A stretch of DNA of 64,000 nucleotides, taken from assembly GCA_948957135.1 (NCBI GenBank), contig CARDBT010000002.1, positions 91,583-155,582 of the forward strand. The letters are read 5' to 3'. Below, in pieces: positions 24,908-33,688 of this stretch. Within the stretch, counting starts at the first letter, position 1. Each line of letters starts with the position of its first letter. A program made the translations under genes and the position numbers. Source of the stretch: COE1 sp910588595 (GTDB lineage: Bacteria; Bacillota; Clostridia; Lachnospirales; Lachnospiraceae). A model generated the notes under the pieces. The model was not told the DNA's origin. It did no database searches and saw only the letters and a list, made by a program, of their open reading frames with translations.

Positions 24908-26446
24908 CTACCAGTTATTGTCATCGTCAAAATCCTCGAGGCTCGGATCGAGCGGTTCCTCCCTGAATACGGTGCGCATGTACCGGTTGACCTCCGTGCG
25001 CATGTCCTTTCTCGAACCGTCCTCCGGTTTCATCAGATTGTGGTTCACCCAGATCAGGTGAACGCCGTGCTTTCTCGCCTCCTCCTCAAACAGCCCATGA
25101 TACCCTGACATCGCCTTGCACCCCATGTGGCAGTACATGATGACCACGTCCACGTCAAAGCTCTCGCAGAAGCGCCACAGATCCTCGACACCGACCTCGT
25201 AACCGCCGTTGGAGCGGCTGCGCATGATCATCTTTCCATACAGATACGCCAGATCTTTTAACGCCTGATCCTTGTCCTGCGTGTCCACCATGCGCGTGGA
25301 ACACAGGCTGAGCATATCCACGAGCGCCGCCACGCCCCAGCAGTTCTGCAGCCAGACTGTGAAAGCTGTGTAATACGCTGACTGCACGCCCCATGTGATC
25401 GCGCGGTGCCTGATCTCCTGGCAGACGAGCTCCCTGCGCTCATATCCTCTCTGCACATAGCGGTTGAGCTTCTGCTCGACTTTCCGGAACACCTCATATC
25501 TGCCGCCTGTAGCCTGGTAGACACAGTAGCGGTAGAGCGCAAGGTTCGTCCCGATCATCTGCGGGTATTTTGTACGGCTGATCTCAAACCAGTCGAGCAT
25601 GTTCTGCGTCTCGGTATTAAAGAGCTCCATACTCTTGAAAAACGCATTCCAGTCAAATGTCTCACCTGTGTGCTCCTCGATAAAAGCGATGCAGTTCTGG
25701 ATCTCCTCCACCGCATACGGTTCCACGCTCTCATAGGTATGGCGTATCGGCACGGCAAGCTCAAAAGTCGGAATGCCAAAATACTGTCCCTCGATGCTGT
25801 TTCCCATCAGGCTGCCGTCGCAAGTCGTGTTGCAGTGCACCGCACATGCCCCGATCCTCGGATAGTCGTCCTCCAGGGCAACGCCAAGCTCCGCAAGCGG
25901 CATCGGGCAGACATCTGACGGAACACCGTACGTCTGCGCCGCGTCCGTATAGTGCACCACGCCATTCTGGACCATCATGGCGCAGGTGTACACCGCAGGT
26001 ACTTCCACCGAAGTCCAGATCAGATTTGGAAATCCATTCATGATCTCGCTCATCATATTTTCATCAAACAGTACCATTTTCTTCCGAAGCTTCTCGTCGT
26101 TTCCGATATTGGGATCTGCTCTGAACATCCTCGTCATGGCTTTGCACATATCGATGACGACAATGCTGAGCGCTGTGTGGGTGATGCGAAGCTGTGAGCC
26201 GCGCATCCCCTCGGTGTGCCTGTCAAAAAAATCGGGGACCACCAGATAATTGACCATCCAGCGATACCGGAAAAACGCTTTCACGTTGTTTGGTTTTGCG
26301 GCAAAACCGATGAGTACACCCCAGATCCGAAGCCACTGCAGATAGTCATAGAAAGTGTCCCTGACACCGCGCCACTCACGCCGCTTTTTTGCCCTTTTGC
26401 CTGTATAGAATGAACCGAGCTTCTCGCTCCCCATCTGTTTTCCCAT
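24908..26446 (-). CDS. 2-hydroxyacyl-CoA dehydratase family protein (HgdB-like), long
   Basis: A member of the HgdB/BcrC/FldB superfamily, longer than usual (512 residues) because of an N-terminal basic stretch and a helical domain. The cysteine-rich segments HCNTTCDG (about 207-214) and YCHMGCKAMSGYHG (about 445) sit where cluster ligands or substrate loops occur in relatives. The downstream activase supports a radical dehydration or double-cubane-type reduction. It lacks an obvious CoA-binding signature, so the substrate may not be a CoA ester; double-cubane cluster proteins are an alternative. 20 bases separate it from the preceding HgdB-like gene. Confidence 0.8.
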   Translation of the reverse strand: MGKQMGSEKLGSFYTGKRAKKRREWRGVRDTFYDYLQWLRIWGVLIGFAAKPNNVKAFFRYRWMVNYLVVPDFFDRHTEGMRGSQLRITHTALSIVVIDMCKAMTRMFRADPNIGNDEKLRKKMVLFDENMMSEIMNGFPNLIWTSVEVPAVYTCAMMVQNGVVHYTDAAQTYGVPSDVCPMPLAELGVALEDDYPRIGACAVHCNTTCDGSLMGNSIEGQYFGIPTFELAVPIRHTYESVEPYAVEEIQNCIAFIEEHTGETFDWNAFFKSMELFNTETQNMLDWFEISRTKYPQMIGTNLALYRYCVYQATGGRYEVFRKVEQKLNRYVQRGYERRELVCQEIRHRAITWGVQSAYYTAFTVWLQNCWGVAALVDMLSLCSTRMVDTQDKDQALKDLAYLYGKMIMRSRSNGGYEVGVEDLWRFCESFDVDVVIMYCHMGCKAMSGYHGLFEEEARKHGVHLIWVNHNLMKPEDGSRKDMRTEVNRYMRTVFREEPLDPSLEDFDDDNNW

Positions 26447-26466
26447 CTGTCTGCTCCTACGCCTTT

Positions 26467-27642
26467 CTACAGTCTCTTGATCTCCAGACTCTCCACAAAC
26501 GCCTGGAACCGTGTCCGCAGCTGCCCGGAATTTCCTGTCACATACGGTCTGTCTATAGAGAGCGTCGGGACCCCGTATTTTTCCCGCATATTTTTCGATG
26601 CGTAGGCGCGCTCATAACCCCAGTAATCACAGAACTTCATCTGCTGGTAGATCACGCCGTCCGCACGGTACTCCTGCACCAGCTGTCTCACGTAGTCCTG
26701 GCGCTCCGACACTTTCTGTGCATTCATATAGCGCGGGCATTTTCCCATTGTCAGGTAATGTCTGCAGACCTGCGTCAACACGTCCTGCGTATCATCCAGC
26801 CTGATCGGTACACGCTCCGGGAGCGAGCCAAAGCAAAAGCGGTCCGCGACGACCCTCGCACCGGTCTCCTCCATCAATCTGATCAATCCGGGATCATCGA
26901 TCTCAGAACCCGCGACAACGACTTTCACTCGAAACGCCGGCTTCGGATCGGCCTCCCGCGTGCGCAGCTCCTCAGCCACCGATGCGAGCCTGTCTATCAA
27001 AAGCGCCTTGGGACAGCAGTACGAGGCAGTGCACAGGACTGCAAACTCGTAACCCGTGATGCGCGGATCCTCCTCCTTGCGGTACTCCGATATCTCCTGC
27101 AGCAGACTGCAGATCCGGTTGTGCTGTCCTACTGCCTTGCGGAGGCTCTCATCTGAAATGTCAACGCCGAACCTTTCCCGCAGCGGCGCAAGGACATGCG
27201 CCTGCATCTGCCTCACATAATGACGGAGCGCGGTATCGTCTGATTTCATCGGCGCATCACAGTAGGAGACAAAAAATCCCTCCTTGTCAACACACTTTAA
27301 ATGCTCGATATTTTCCACGCACCGGTTCATCTGGGAGCAGGCATCCGGCGCGATGACACAGTCGAGGAACTGATACCCGCCCTCCACCGCGCGCTCTAAG
27401 ACCGCGCGGCAGCACTCACATAAGAGGCTTGACATATAATATGTACCGATATCGATCGAACCGGTCCGCGGCGCGCGAAGCCTCACCGAAAAGCACCCCG
27501 GCAGGTTCAAAAGCGGCTCTGGTATCAGTGAACATACACTTCCTATCGGGTGCAGACCTGCAGCCACGCCCTCGCGCACCAGATCGTTATTTGCCTCCTC
27601 CAGAAGCCTCTCAAAATAATATAACTGTGATAAATCTCTCAT
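26467..27642 (-). CDS. 2-hydroxyacyl-CoA dehydratase family protein (HgdB-like), second
   Basis: Second HgdB-fold subunit, about 391 residues. I start it at ATG 27642 (GGGGAG precedes) rather than the TTG eight codons earlier. Cysteines at SVCSL, LPGCF, LLCECCRAVL and APDACSQMNRC lie in the first third, as expected for the N-terminal cluster domain. The C-terminus has MKFCDYWGYERA and the family ending SIDRPYVTGNSGQLRTRFQAF. Paired with the longer gene it would form the heterodimer activated by the ATPase at 24026. Oxygen-sensitive chemistry fits a strict anaerobe. Confidence 0.88.
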   Translation of the reverse strand: MRDLSQLYYFERLLEEANNDLVREGVAAGLHPIGSVCSLIPEPLLNLPGCFSVRLRAPRTGSIDIGTYYMSSLLCECCRAVLERAVEGGYQFLDCVIAPDACSQMNRCVENIEHLKCVDKEGFFVSYCDAPMKSDDTALRHYVRQMQAHVLAPLRERFGVDISDESLRKAVGQHNRICSLLQEISEYRKEEDPRITGYEFAVLCTASYCCPKALLIDRLASVAEELRTREADPKPAFRVKVVVAGSEIDDPGLIRLMEETGARVVADRFCFGSLPERVPIRLDDTQDVLTQVCRHYLTMGKCPRYMNAQKVSERQDYVRQLVQEYRADGVIYQQMKFCDYWGYERAYASKNMREKYGVPTLSIDRPYVTGNSGQLRTRFQAFVESLEIKRL

Positions 27643-27694
27643 CTTGTCTCCCCATACTGCCGACAACCTGCATCCAAAGACCTGTCAGCGCACA

Positions 27695-28456
27695 CTATAG
27701 TCCCATCCTGTCGAGGACTTCCCCTGCTCCCCGCACAAGTTCCGTGTCAGAGGGCAGCGCCAGCACGCTCTCCCCTTTCAGGTCTGTCTCGGCAAGCTTC
27801 TCATCCGAACCGATATAGCTGACAACGGGAATGTCGCCAGTGTCGATCAGTTTGACGGACTCTCTGGACAAAATGCGGTTTATCACAGCCCCTGTCCACT
27901 CATACATCACAAGCTCATCAGCCACCTTCTTGATCGTCTGGATCACCTGTGTCCCCTTGCGGCTTGAATCCGTCACCAGCAGCAGGTGCGTCACCTTCTC
28001 CATCACGCGGCGGTTGATCTGCTCTATGCCGGCCTCGCCGTCGATCACCACATAATCAAAATTATCTGAAAGCAGCTGTATCACTGCTTTCAGATAATTG
28101 TTGATCCTGCAGTAGCAGCCCGCGCTCTCCGGGCGCCCCACCGCGATGAACGCAAAACCGTCACACTCTGCCATAGCATCATAAATGCGGTACTCCGACT
28201 CCGCCAACAACTCCAGTGCCGTCCTGGTATCGCCCTCCTCCACTGTTGACACGACCGCCTTTCGGATATCATCGATCGTCTCATGTACCTCCACGCCAAG
28301 CGCGGTCGACAGACCGACTGCCGGATCTGCATCGATGGCGAGGATCCGCTTGCCGGGATAGCGCTCCACCAGCACCTTCACCATCGCTGCAGCCAGCGAA
28401 GTCTTGCCCACGCCGCCTTTTCCTGCCACTGCGATCATCTTTGTATTGCCCTGCAT
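27695..28456 (-). CDS. CooC-like P-loop ATPase (ParA/MinD superfamily)
   Basis: Nickel or iron-sulfur maturation ATPase family related to CooC and NifH. The deviant Walker A GKGGVGKTSLAAAM is at residues 11-24, DADPAVGLSTALGV is the switch I Asp, and the ending KLAETDLKGESVLALPSD recalls CooC1 proteins. 253 residues, soluble. CooC loads nickel into CO dehydrogenase, but no CODH gene is in the window. Together with the activase and two HgdB-like proteins it may instead insert or reduce a cluster in that complex. ATG 28456 follows GGAGAAAGAG. Confidence 0.88.
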   Translation of the reverse strand: MQGNTKMIAVAGKGGVGKTSLAAAMVKVLVERYPGKRILAIDADPAVGLSTALGVEVHETIDDIRKAVVSTVEEGDTRTALELLAESEYRIYDAMAECDGFAFIAVGRPESAGCYCRINNYLKAVIQLLSDNFDYVVIDGEAGIEQINRRVMEKVTHLLLVTDSSRKGTQVIQTIKKVADELVMYEWTGAVINRILSRESVKLIDTGDIPVVSYIGSDEKLAETDLKGESVLALPSDTELVRGAGEVLDRMGL

Positions 28457-28480
28457 CTCTTTCTCCTTTCGATGCGCTGT

Positions 28481-29584
28481 TTATGCCTCCTCGTCGGGGT
28501 ACATTACCAACAGGCGTTCGATATCCGTGCGCACCTCCGCAAATGCCTTGAGCAGTTTGGGGGAGAACGATCCGCTCTGTCCGTTGACGATCATCTGGAA
28601 TGCCTGTTCTGAATCGTATGCCTCCTTGTACACGCGCCTTGTGGTGAGTGCGTCGTACACGTCCACAAGGGAGACGATCTGCGCCGCGATGCTGATCTCG
28701 TCCCCCTTCAGCCCGTCCGGATAGCCCTTGCCGTCGTATTTTTCGTGGTGGTGTCTGGCGATATCGCAGGCGTAATCGTAGATCGCCCGGTCATTCAGGC
28801 AGATCCTGTGCTGTATGATCTCCGCACCCTTGGTGGTGTGGGACTTGATCAGCTCAAACTCATCGGGCGTCAGTTTGCCGGGTTTGAGGATGATGCTGTC
28901 CGAGATCGCGATCTTTCCGATATCGTGCAGCGAGGACGCCCAGCCGATCTGCGTCAGCTTTTCGGGGGTGAGCTCATACTCGGGAAACAGCTTCATGACA
29001 CTGTTTCCGAGGCAGAGGGCATACTCCCGGATCCTTTTGATGTGCTGCTTGGATTCCATATTTCGAAATTCCACAATGTTGCTGAGGGAATCGATCAGTA
29101 TCTCGTTGATATGGTTGATCTTCTTTGCCTGCTGTTTCAGGACGCTGTTCTGCTTCTGGATGTTGATGTTCTGTTTCTTGACCATCATCTCGAGCTGCAT
29201 CTTGTACTGAAACCAGCCGATCGCATTGCGGACTACCTGCTTCACGACATCGGGCTGGTAGGGCTTTGTGATGTAGCTGACGATCCCGTACTCATAGCCC
29301 TTTCGCTCCACCTCGTGGGAGCTGTCGCCTGTGATCATAATGAACGGGATCCTGTTGAGAATCGATTTGTCCTTCAGGTGCTCAAGCACGGTGAAGCCGT
29401 CCATCACAGGCATCAGATTGTCGAGCAGGACGACTGCGATGGAGGCGATATGGTCCTTTAGGAGCGCTATGCCCTGTCTTCCGTTTTCAGCCTCCAGGAT
29501 CTTGTACTCTGACCGGAACAGCTCGACTAAGATCTCCCGGTCGATTGCGTTGTCTTCAAAAATTAAAATAGTATCACGATTCAT
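28481..29584 (-). CDS. Response regulator with HD-GYP domain (c-di-GMP phosphodiesterase type)
   Basis: A receiver domain (1-125; acidic FEDN, phosphoacceptor Asp in VVLLDNLMPVMDG, Lys in YITKPYQP) is joined by a coiled coil (130-165) to an HD-GYP domain. LHDIGKIA and HHEKYDGKGYPDGL are complete, including the GYP triad, so hydrolysis of cyclic di-GMP (or cGAMP) is plausible. The partner kinase is not adjacent; the hybrid kinase at 35.3 kb is a possible one. It is followed closely by the CooC-like gene and preceded by the DUF342 gene on the same strand. Confidence 0.93.
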   Translation of the reverse strand: MNRDTILIFEDNAIDREILVELFRSEYKILEAENGRQGIALLKDHIASIAVVLLDNLMPVMDGFTVLEHLKDKSILNRIPFIMITGDSSHEVERKGYEYGIVSYITKPYQPDVVKQVVRNAIGWFQYKMQLEMMVKKQNINIQKQNSVLKQQAKKINHINEILIDSLSNIVEFRNMESKQHIKRIREYALCLGNSVMKLFPEYELTPEKLTQIGWASSLHDIGKIAISDSIILKPGKLTPDEFELIKSHTTKGAEIIQHRICLNDRAIYDYACDIARHHHEKYDGKGYPDGLKGDEISIAAQIVSLVDVYDALTTRRVYKEAYDSEQAFQMIVNGQSGSFSPKLLKAFAEVRTDIERLLVMYPDEEA

Positions 29585-29656
29585 GATTTTACCATACTTT
29601 CTATATATTTTTTGGCACTGTTACGATACTGAACAGTACTGGATATTGTCGTGCGC

Positions 29657-31750
29657 TCACAGCCCCACCATGACAACCTGCTTGTTTCGGAGTTTGAAGA
29701 CCACCCTTCTCACCTCCGACGGCAGGAGGTATGAGATGCCGTTGATCGTGATCGAGCTGCCCTCAAATGCCCTGCCCCTGACTCGTATGGGTTCCTTCAT
29801 CGTCTGCTCCGTGAGGTTGGCGAGCTTTGCCGACTCGCCGTCGAGCTCCGCCAGTGCATGTGTCTTGACCTCGATCGCGGCAAAGACCTTGCGCTGCTGA
29901 TCCTCCGGCACATCCTTGCCGGAGGCGCACAGCATGCGGATCTTTCTGCGCATCTTCTCCAGCGCATCCAGCTCCTCGAGGAGCTGTTCCCTGTCTGCCG
30001 CATACTTTGCCTGCACTTTTGCGTACAGTTCGTTCCTGCCGATATCCAGAACGGTCTTCAGGTGCAGTCTGTTCCCGAGATTGTATGTGTCAACGCCCTT
30101 GATGGCGCAGATCTTTCCGCCCAGCAGGCTCGCCTTGTTCCCGGACACGATCACCCTGCCCCTGGTGTTGATGTTGCTGTTCATGATGTAATTTGCCTTG
30201 ACGTCGCCGCCCGCCTCGATGTTTGCCGCCTCGAAGAAACTTCCCGAGACCTCGCCGCCCGCCTCGATAAAGCAGTCATTCTTGGAGCAGCTGCCCTTTT
30301 TGATCATGATATTTCCACCGGCGATGAGCTGCGCGGTCTCGACGTTGTGCTCGATGATGATATCCCCTGTCGCCTTGATGTAGCCGCCGGAGTAGATGCT
30401 GCCGATCACATGGACGGAGCCGTCCACTTCCAGCCTGCCGGTGACGGCGGTGACATCCTCGCGCACGACCAGCATGTTGGTGATGAGGATGCGCCCGCCG
30501 ATAAACTCAAACTTTCCGTTCATCCTGGAGATGTAGGTCACGCCGTCCGGGGCGATGGTAAATCCGACACCGCGCAGCGGTTTCTTGTCGGCGCCATTCT
30601 CCGCGTGGATGGACTCACCGTAGATATTTGTTCCGATGAAACCCTTCTGGGCAGGATGGTATACAGCGATCTTCTCGCCCTCGTCAACCATCTCAAACGC
30701 CTCGATATTGACGTAATCGACACCCCCATCCGGGAGCGGCGCCGGGATGCGGGGCAGGTCGAGCCGCACGAAGAACTCAAACCACCCGTCCTGTCCCTTG
30801 CTGGCGGGGATCCCCTCCGCTATGAGCACTTTCTCGTTCATCCGTCTCTTGTCGATCAGATCGTCTATGGCGTCATGCCGGATGCCATAGACGATCCCAC
30901 GCTGTTCCAGATCGTGGTAGATGTCCTCCTTCATGACGGCATTTCCCGGAACCCACGGGATGTAGGCGAACGCCTTGTTGCCGTTCTCCTCCACGGAGAT
31001 GACGAATTCCTTCTTGTCCAGGGTGTCAAATATCGACTTTTTGGCGTTCTTTTTCTCGGCGCTGCCTGCTCCGCTCGCCTTCTTGCTGCTGATGAGCGCG
31101 CGCCGCTTCTCTTTCATGTCCGTCGCGGAATAGACCAGACTGCTGTAGGCTGACACATCCAGACCGGACTCGAGACCCAGACGGATCTCGCGCATCTGGG
31201 CATGGCTGTACAAGTGGTTTGCATAGCGGGAGACATCGAGTTTTTTCTCCAGTCCCAGACGGATCTCCTGCATCTGCATCCAGTTGTACTGTCTGTCAAA
31301 ATAGGGCGTGATGTCCAGATGCTCGCACAGTCCGAACCGGACTTCGCGGATCTGCGGCGCACACATGCCCTCCCACAGCCATTTGTCGATCGGCAGGCGG
31401 TTCAGGATCGCCAGGCGGATCTCTTTTAAGTCGTCATCCGCAAAGCCTTTGTCGATGTAGGGACGCAGATCGATGCCCGCGCAGAGCCCCAGGCGGACCT
31501 GCCGCATGGTCTCGTAGTTGTAGGCAGGATCGGCATAGAGGGCGGCTTCTACCTTGTCCTTGAGCCCCAGACGGATCTGCTCCATCTGCAGCCAGTTATA
31601 TTCCGGGTTGGCGTAGAGGGAGACATCCAGCCCCTGCTCAATGCCAAGCTTGATCTCCTGATCCTGCGCTTTTTGGTATTCGTCATTCTCCATCATGGGA
31701 AAATGCAGATCCAGCTGTTTGTTAGAATCTAAATTTTCCATATCTGTCAC
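29657..31750 (-). CDS. DUF342 / FapA-type protein with seven 26-residue N-terminal repeats
   Basis: 697 residues starting at GTG 31750 (GGAG six bases before). Residues 33-214 are seven exact-length 26-residue repeats of the form IRLGLExGLDVSxYAxxxY. A middle domain and then a FapA (DUF342) beta-helix follow (about 345-560, with repeated glycine-rich GGNIMIKKG, AGGEVSGSF and AGGDVKANY strands). A coiled coil at 570-650 and a short C-terminal part complete it. DUF342 proteins are polymer-like cell-surface or flagellar-assembly associated proteins of ill-defined role. No signal peptide is seen, so it is cytoplasmic or peripheral. It lies 72 bases upstream of the HD-GYP regulator gene. Confidence 0.88.
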   Translation of the reverse strand: MTDMENLDSNKQLDLHFPMMENDEYQKAQDQEIKLGIEQGLDVSLYANPEYNWLQMEQIRLGLKDKVEAALYADPAYNYETMRQVRLGLCAGIDLRPYIDKGFADDDLKEIRLAILNRLPIDKWLWEGMCAPQIREVRFGLCEHLDITPYFDRQYNWMQMQEIRLGLEKKLDVSRYANHLYSHAQMREIRLGLESGLDVSAYSSLVYSATDMKEKRRALISSKKASGAGSAEKKNAKKSIFDTLDKKEFVISVEENGNKAFAYIPWVPGNAVMKEDIYHDLEQRGIVYGIRHDAIDDLIDKRRMNEKVLIAEGIPASKGQDGWFEFFVRLDLPRIPAPLPDGGVDYVNIEAFEMVDEGEKIAVYHPAQKGFIGTNIYGESIHAENGADKKPLRGVGFTIAPDGVTYISRMNGKFEFIGGRILITNMLVVREDVTAVTGRLEVDGSVHVIGSIYSGGYIKATGDIIIEHNVETAQLIAGGNIMIKKGSCSKNDCFIEAGGEVSGSFFEAANIEAGGDVKANYIMNSNINTRGRVIVSGNKASLLGGKICAIKGVDTYNLGNRLHLKTVLDIGRNELYAKVQAKYAADREQLLEELDALEKMRRKIRMLCASGKDVPEDQQRKVFAAIEVKTHALAELDGESAKLANLTEQTMKEPIRVRGRAFEGSSITINGISYLLPSEVRRVVFKLRNKQVVMVGL
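31109..31654 (-). repeat. Seven tandem 78-bp (26-codon) repeats
   Basis: Protein-level repeats of exactly 26 residues with conserved IRLGL, LDVS-Y and QM positions. The nucleotide sequence has diverged, so the array is old and held by protein structure rather than by recent duplication. Confidence 0.88.
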
Positions 31751-31911
31751 GGTTCACTCCTTCGGCATGATTTGCTTCCGTCCCCGGTTCTTGTCTCTCC
31801 TGTGCCGACATGTCTACCGCTCGGCTGCCTACCGGGAGCGAAGTGTAATAATTATTAATTGTACCATGAGTGGCGCAGAAAGTCTACTGGATATTGCAGC
31901 CTTGAACACAC

Positions 31912-31937
31912 AAAGACCACCGGGATCGGTGGTCTTT
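31912..31937. terminator. Hairpin after the sigma-factor region
   Basis: AAAGACCACC (31912-31921) pairs with GGTGGTCTTT (31928-31937). It lies 20 bases past the stop of the fused gene remnant; symmetrical. Confidence 0.8.
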
Positions 31938-31957
31938 GCCGCATATACTATTCAGTT

Positions 31958-32218
31958 TTATTCATAACCTTGCTGCCGGATATCCACATACCCGATCCCG
32001 GCCGGATCGATCTCATATGCGCCGCCGTGTGTGTCAAGGTTCAGATACAGGCAGTCCAGCTCCTCCTCCGGCACCAGCCATGCCATGTGCACGGTCGCCG
32101 TCTCACCCGCCTTTAAGTTCGTGATATAATTGTTGTGCCGCTCGCCGCCGTGCACGTCATAATACCACATTTCCCCGTAGCGCGCCGCCCCCCTGGGCAC
32201 CGCCTCGTCCCACTCCGC
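31958..32218 (-). pseudogene. C-terminal remnant of a DUF4179-type protein fused after the sigma gene
   Basis: In a frame different from the sigma gene, about 85 codons read as a convincing protein end (MWYYDVHGGERHNNYITNL ... HMAWLVPEEELDCLYLNLD). The style is that of extracytoplasmic C-terminal domains of anti-sigma or lipoproteins. No start, signal peptide or N-terminal part exists. It begins abruptly at about 32218, in the last codons of the sigma gene, so a deletion removed everything between. Family is a guess from pattern. Confidence 0.65.
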
Positions 32219-32649
32219 GCCCGCGCAAGACGGTTCTTCACCGCGCTCTCCGTCGTGTCCATGAGCGCCGCGATCTCCCTGACGCTGTACCCTTCTATAT
32301 AATAGAGCGTGACTGTGAGCCGTATCTCCTCCGCAAGATGGCTGAGCGCCCGGTACAGATCCGTGTAGTCTGTCCGCTCTGCTGCCTCCTCCACCATGCT
32401 GTAGTCCTCGAGGGGCACAAACCTCTTCTCCCGCCGCATGATGGCATAACACTCATTGATCACGATGCGGACCAGCCAGGTCTTGGCGTACGCGTCTTTG
32501 CGGAGTGTCTCAAACGATGCGAACGCCTTCACGATCGCCTCCTGTATGGCGTCCGCACAGTCCGCATCGCTGCGCAGCAGCGTCTTTGCCACATGGTACA
32601 TCGTGTCCTCCGATGCGATGATCAAATTTCCCAATTGTTCTTTTGTCAT
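32113..32649 (-). CDS. ECF-type RNA polymerase sigma factor with altered C-terminus
   Basis: Sigma-70 region 2 (about 20-85, DAIQEAIVKAFASFETLRKDAYAKTWLVRIVINECY in part) and region 4 with helix-turn-helix (GYSVREIAALMDTTESAVKNRLARAR, about 120-146) are intact. After residue 146 the protein departs from the family and continues out of frame through a neighbouring gene's sequence for about 32 residues of low-quality Arg/Thr/Gly-rich tail. AAAGGAAATT precedes ATG 32649. The core DNA-binding parts survive, so it may still be active, but its normal downstream anti-sigma gene has been lost except for a tail. Confidence 0.85.
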   Translation of the reverse strand: MTKEQLGNLIIASEDTMYHVAKTLLRSDADCADAIQEAIVKAFASFETLRKDAYAKTWLVRIVINECYAIMRREKRFVPLEDYSMVEEAAERTDYTDLYRALSHLAEEIRLTVTLYYIEGYSVREIAALMDTTESAVKNRLARARSGTRRCPGGRRATGKCGIMTCTAASGTTIISRT

Positions 32650-32748
32650 AATTTCCTTTCCGCCGGCTTTCTTTTAATAATTGTCCCTCCCGCCCCTTAC
32701 ACTTATTAGATGCACTGCCGCACCGATTGGTCTCATCTGCACATAAAG

Positions 32749-32771
32749 AAAAAGGGCTTGTGAACCCTTTT
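32749..32771 (-). terminator. Terminator of the amidase gene
   Basis: On the - strand AAAAGGG, loop of eight, CCCTTTTT, then TCTTTATG. Ends just beyond the amidase stop at 32782. Confidence 0.8.
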
Positions 32772-32781
32772 CTCTCACTTT

Positions 32782-33642
32782 CTATTCACTTAGAAACAGA
32801 TCGATGCCGTTTGCAATGCCATCGACAATTTTATCCTGATACTCATCCGCCGCAAGCAGCCGGTCCTCGCTTGGATTTGTCATGTACCCCATCTCCACGA
32901 TCGTGACGGGTACCTGACACCAGTTGATACCGCTCATCGTGTCTGTTTCCCAGACACGCTCCTTCTTCGCACCCGTGCTGGCTGCCATCTCGTCCAACAC
33001 ATAGGTTGAGAGCGCCTTGCTGCTCTGATACAGATCTTTGTTATACGGATTGGATGCAGTCTGGCAGATCGTCATCATACCGTTCGCCCTCGAATTGTCT
33101 GAACCGTTCGCATGAACACGGATAAATGCATCCGCATGGTTCTCATTTGCGATTCGGGCACGTTCCGAATTGCTGATGTTGACATCGTTTGTCTCCCGGC
33201 ACATGATGACATCATACCCACGGCATTCAAGCTCCTCCTGAAGTTTGAACGCGACCGACAGATTCAGCTCGTATTCGGGCAGTCCTGTACTCACACCTAC
33301 CGTACCGCCTGATACCTTCATCTTGGTTTCCGCTGCGCCAGGACCGACCGGCTCCTTTGAAGTGTCTGCCTTTGCCTGATGCCCTGCGTCGATCACTATA
33401 AGTTTTCTGTCGATGACCGGCGTGGATGTCTCGCTCTCCATACTTGCAGAAGCAGCCTGAGATTCTGTCTCTGATATCTCACCGATTTTTGTCTGCTCAA
33501 TGGATTCCTCCTCCTTTACAGTACTTATCATAGTTTCGGTCTGTATCTCTTCCCTGGCTTCCACGGAAATCTCTCTATCTCCACAACCATAGATGAAACA
33601 TGATAAACCTGCTGCCGCAAAAAATAGCTTCAATTTGTACAT
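32782..33642 (-). CDS. N-acetylmuramoyl-L-alanine amidase (Amidase_3), lipoprotein
   Basis: Zinc amidase that cuts the bond between muramic acid and the stem peptide. From ATG 33642 (GGGG upstream) a signal peptide ends in lipobox FIYGC, then a Ser/Glu/Thr-rich linker of about 60 residues. The catalytic domain shows VIDAGH (first His ligand), PEYELNLSVAF (Glu ligand), FIRVHANGS (second His) and TIVEMGYMTNPSED (catalytic Glu). Complete, so probably active and tethered outside the membrane. It may act in growth, spore germination or mother-cell engulfment. A single-gene unit with its own terminator. Confidence 0.92.
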   Translation of the reverse strand: MYKLKLFFAAAGLSCFIYGCGDREISVEAREEIQTETMISTVKEEESIEQTKIGEISETESQAASASMESETSTPVIDRKLIVIDAGHQAKADTSKEPVGPGAAETKMKVSGGTVGVSTGLPEYELNLSVAFKLQEELECRGYDVIMCRETNDVNISNSERARIANENHADAFIRVHANGSDNSRANGMMTICQTASNPYNKDLYQSSKALSTYVLDEMAASTGAKKERVWETDTMSGINWCQVPVTIVEMGYMTNPSEDRLLAADEYQDKIVDGIANGIDLFLSE

Positions 33643-33688
33643 CTTTGTCAATCCCCGTCTCTTTCCCATACCAGCCCTGATAAACCGA

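Noticed and set aside
29858..31153. A 431-codon + strand frame
   Set aside because: It is antisense to the DUF342 gene; its composition (Asp/Leu/Val/His rich) is the mirror of that gene's codon use.
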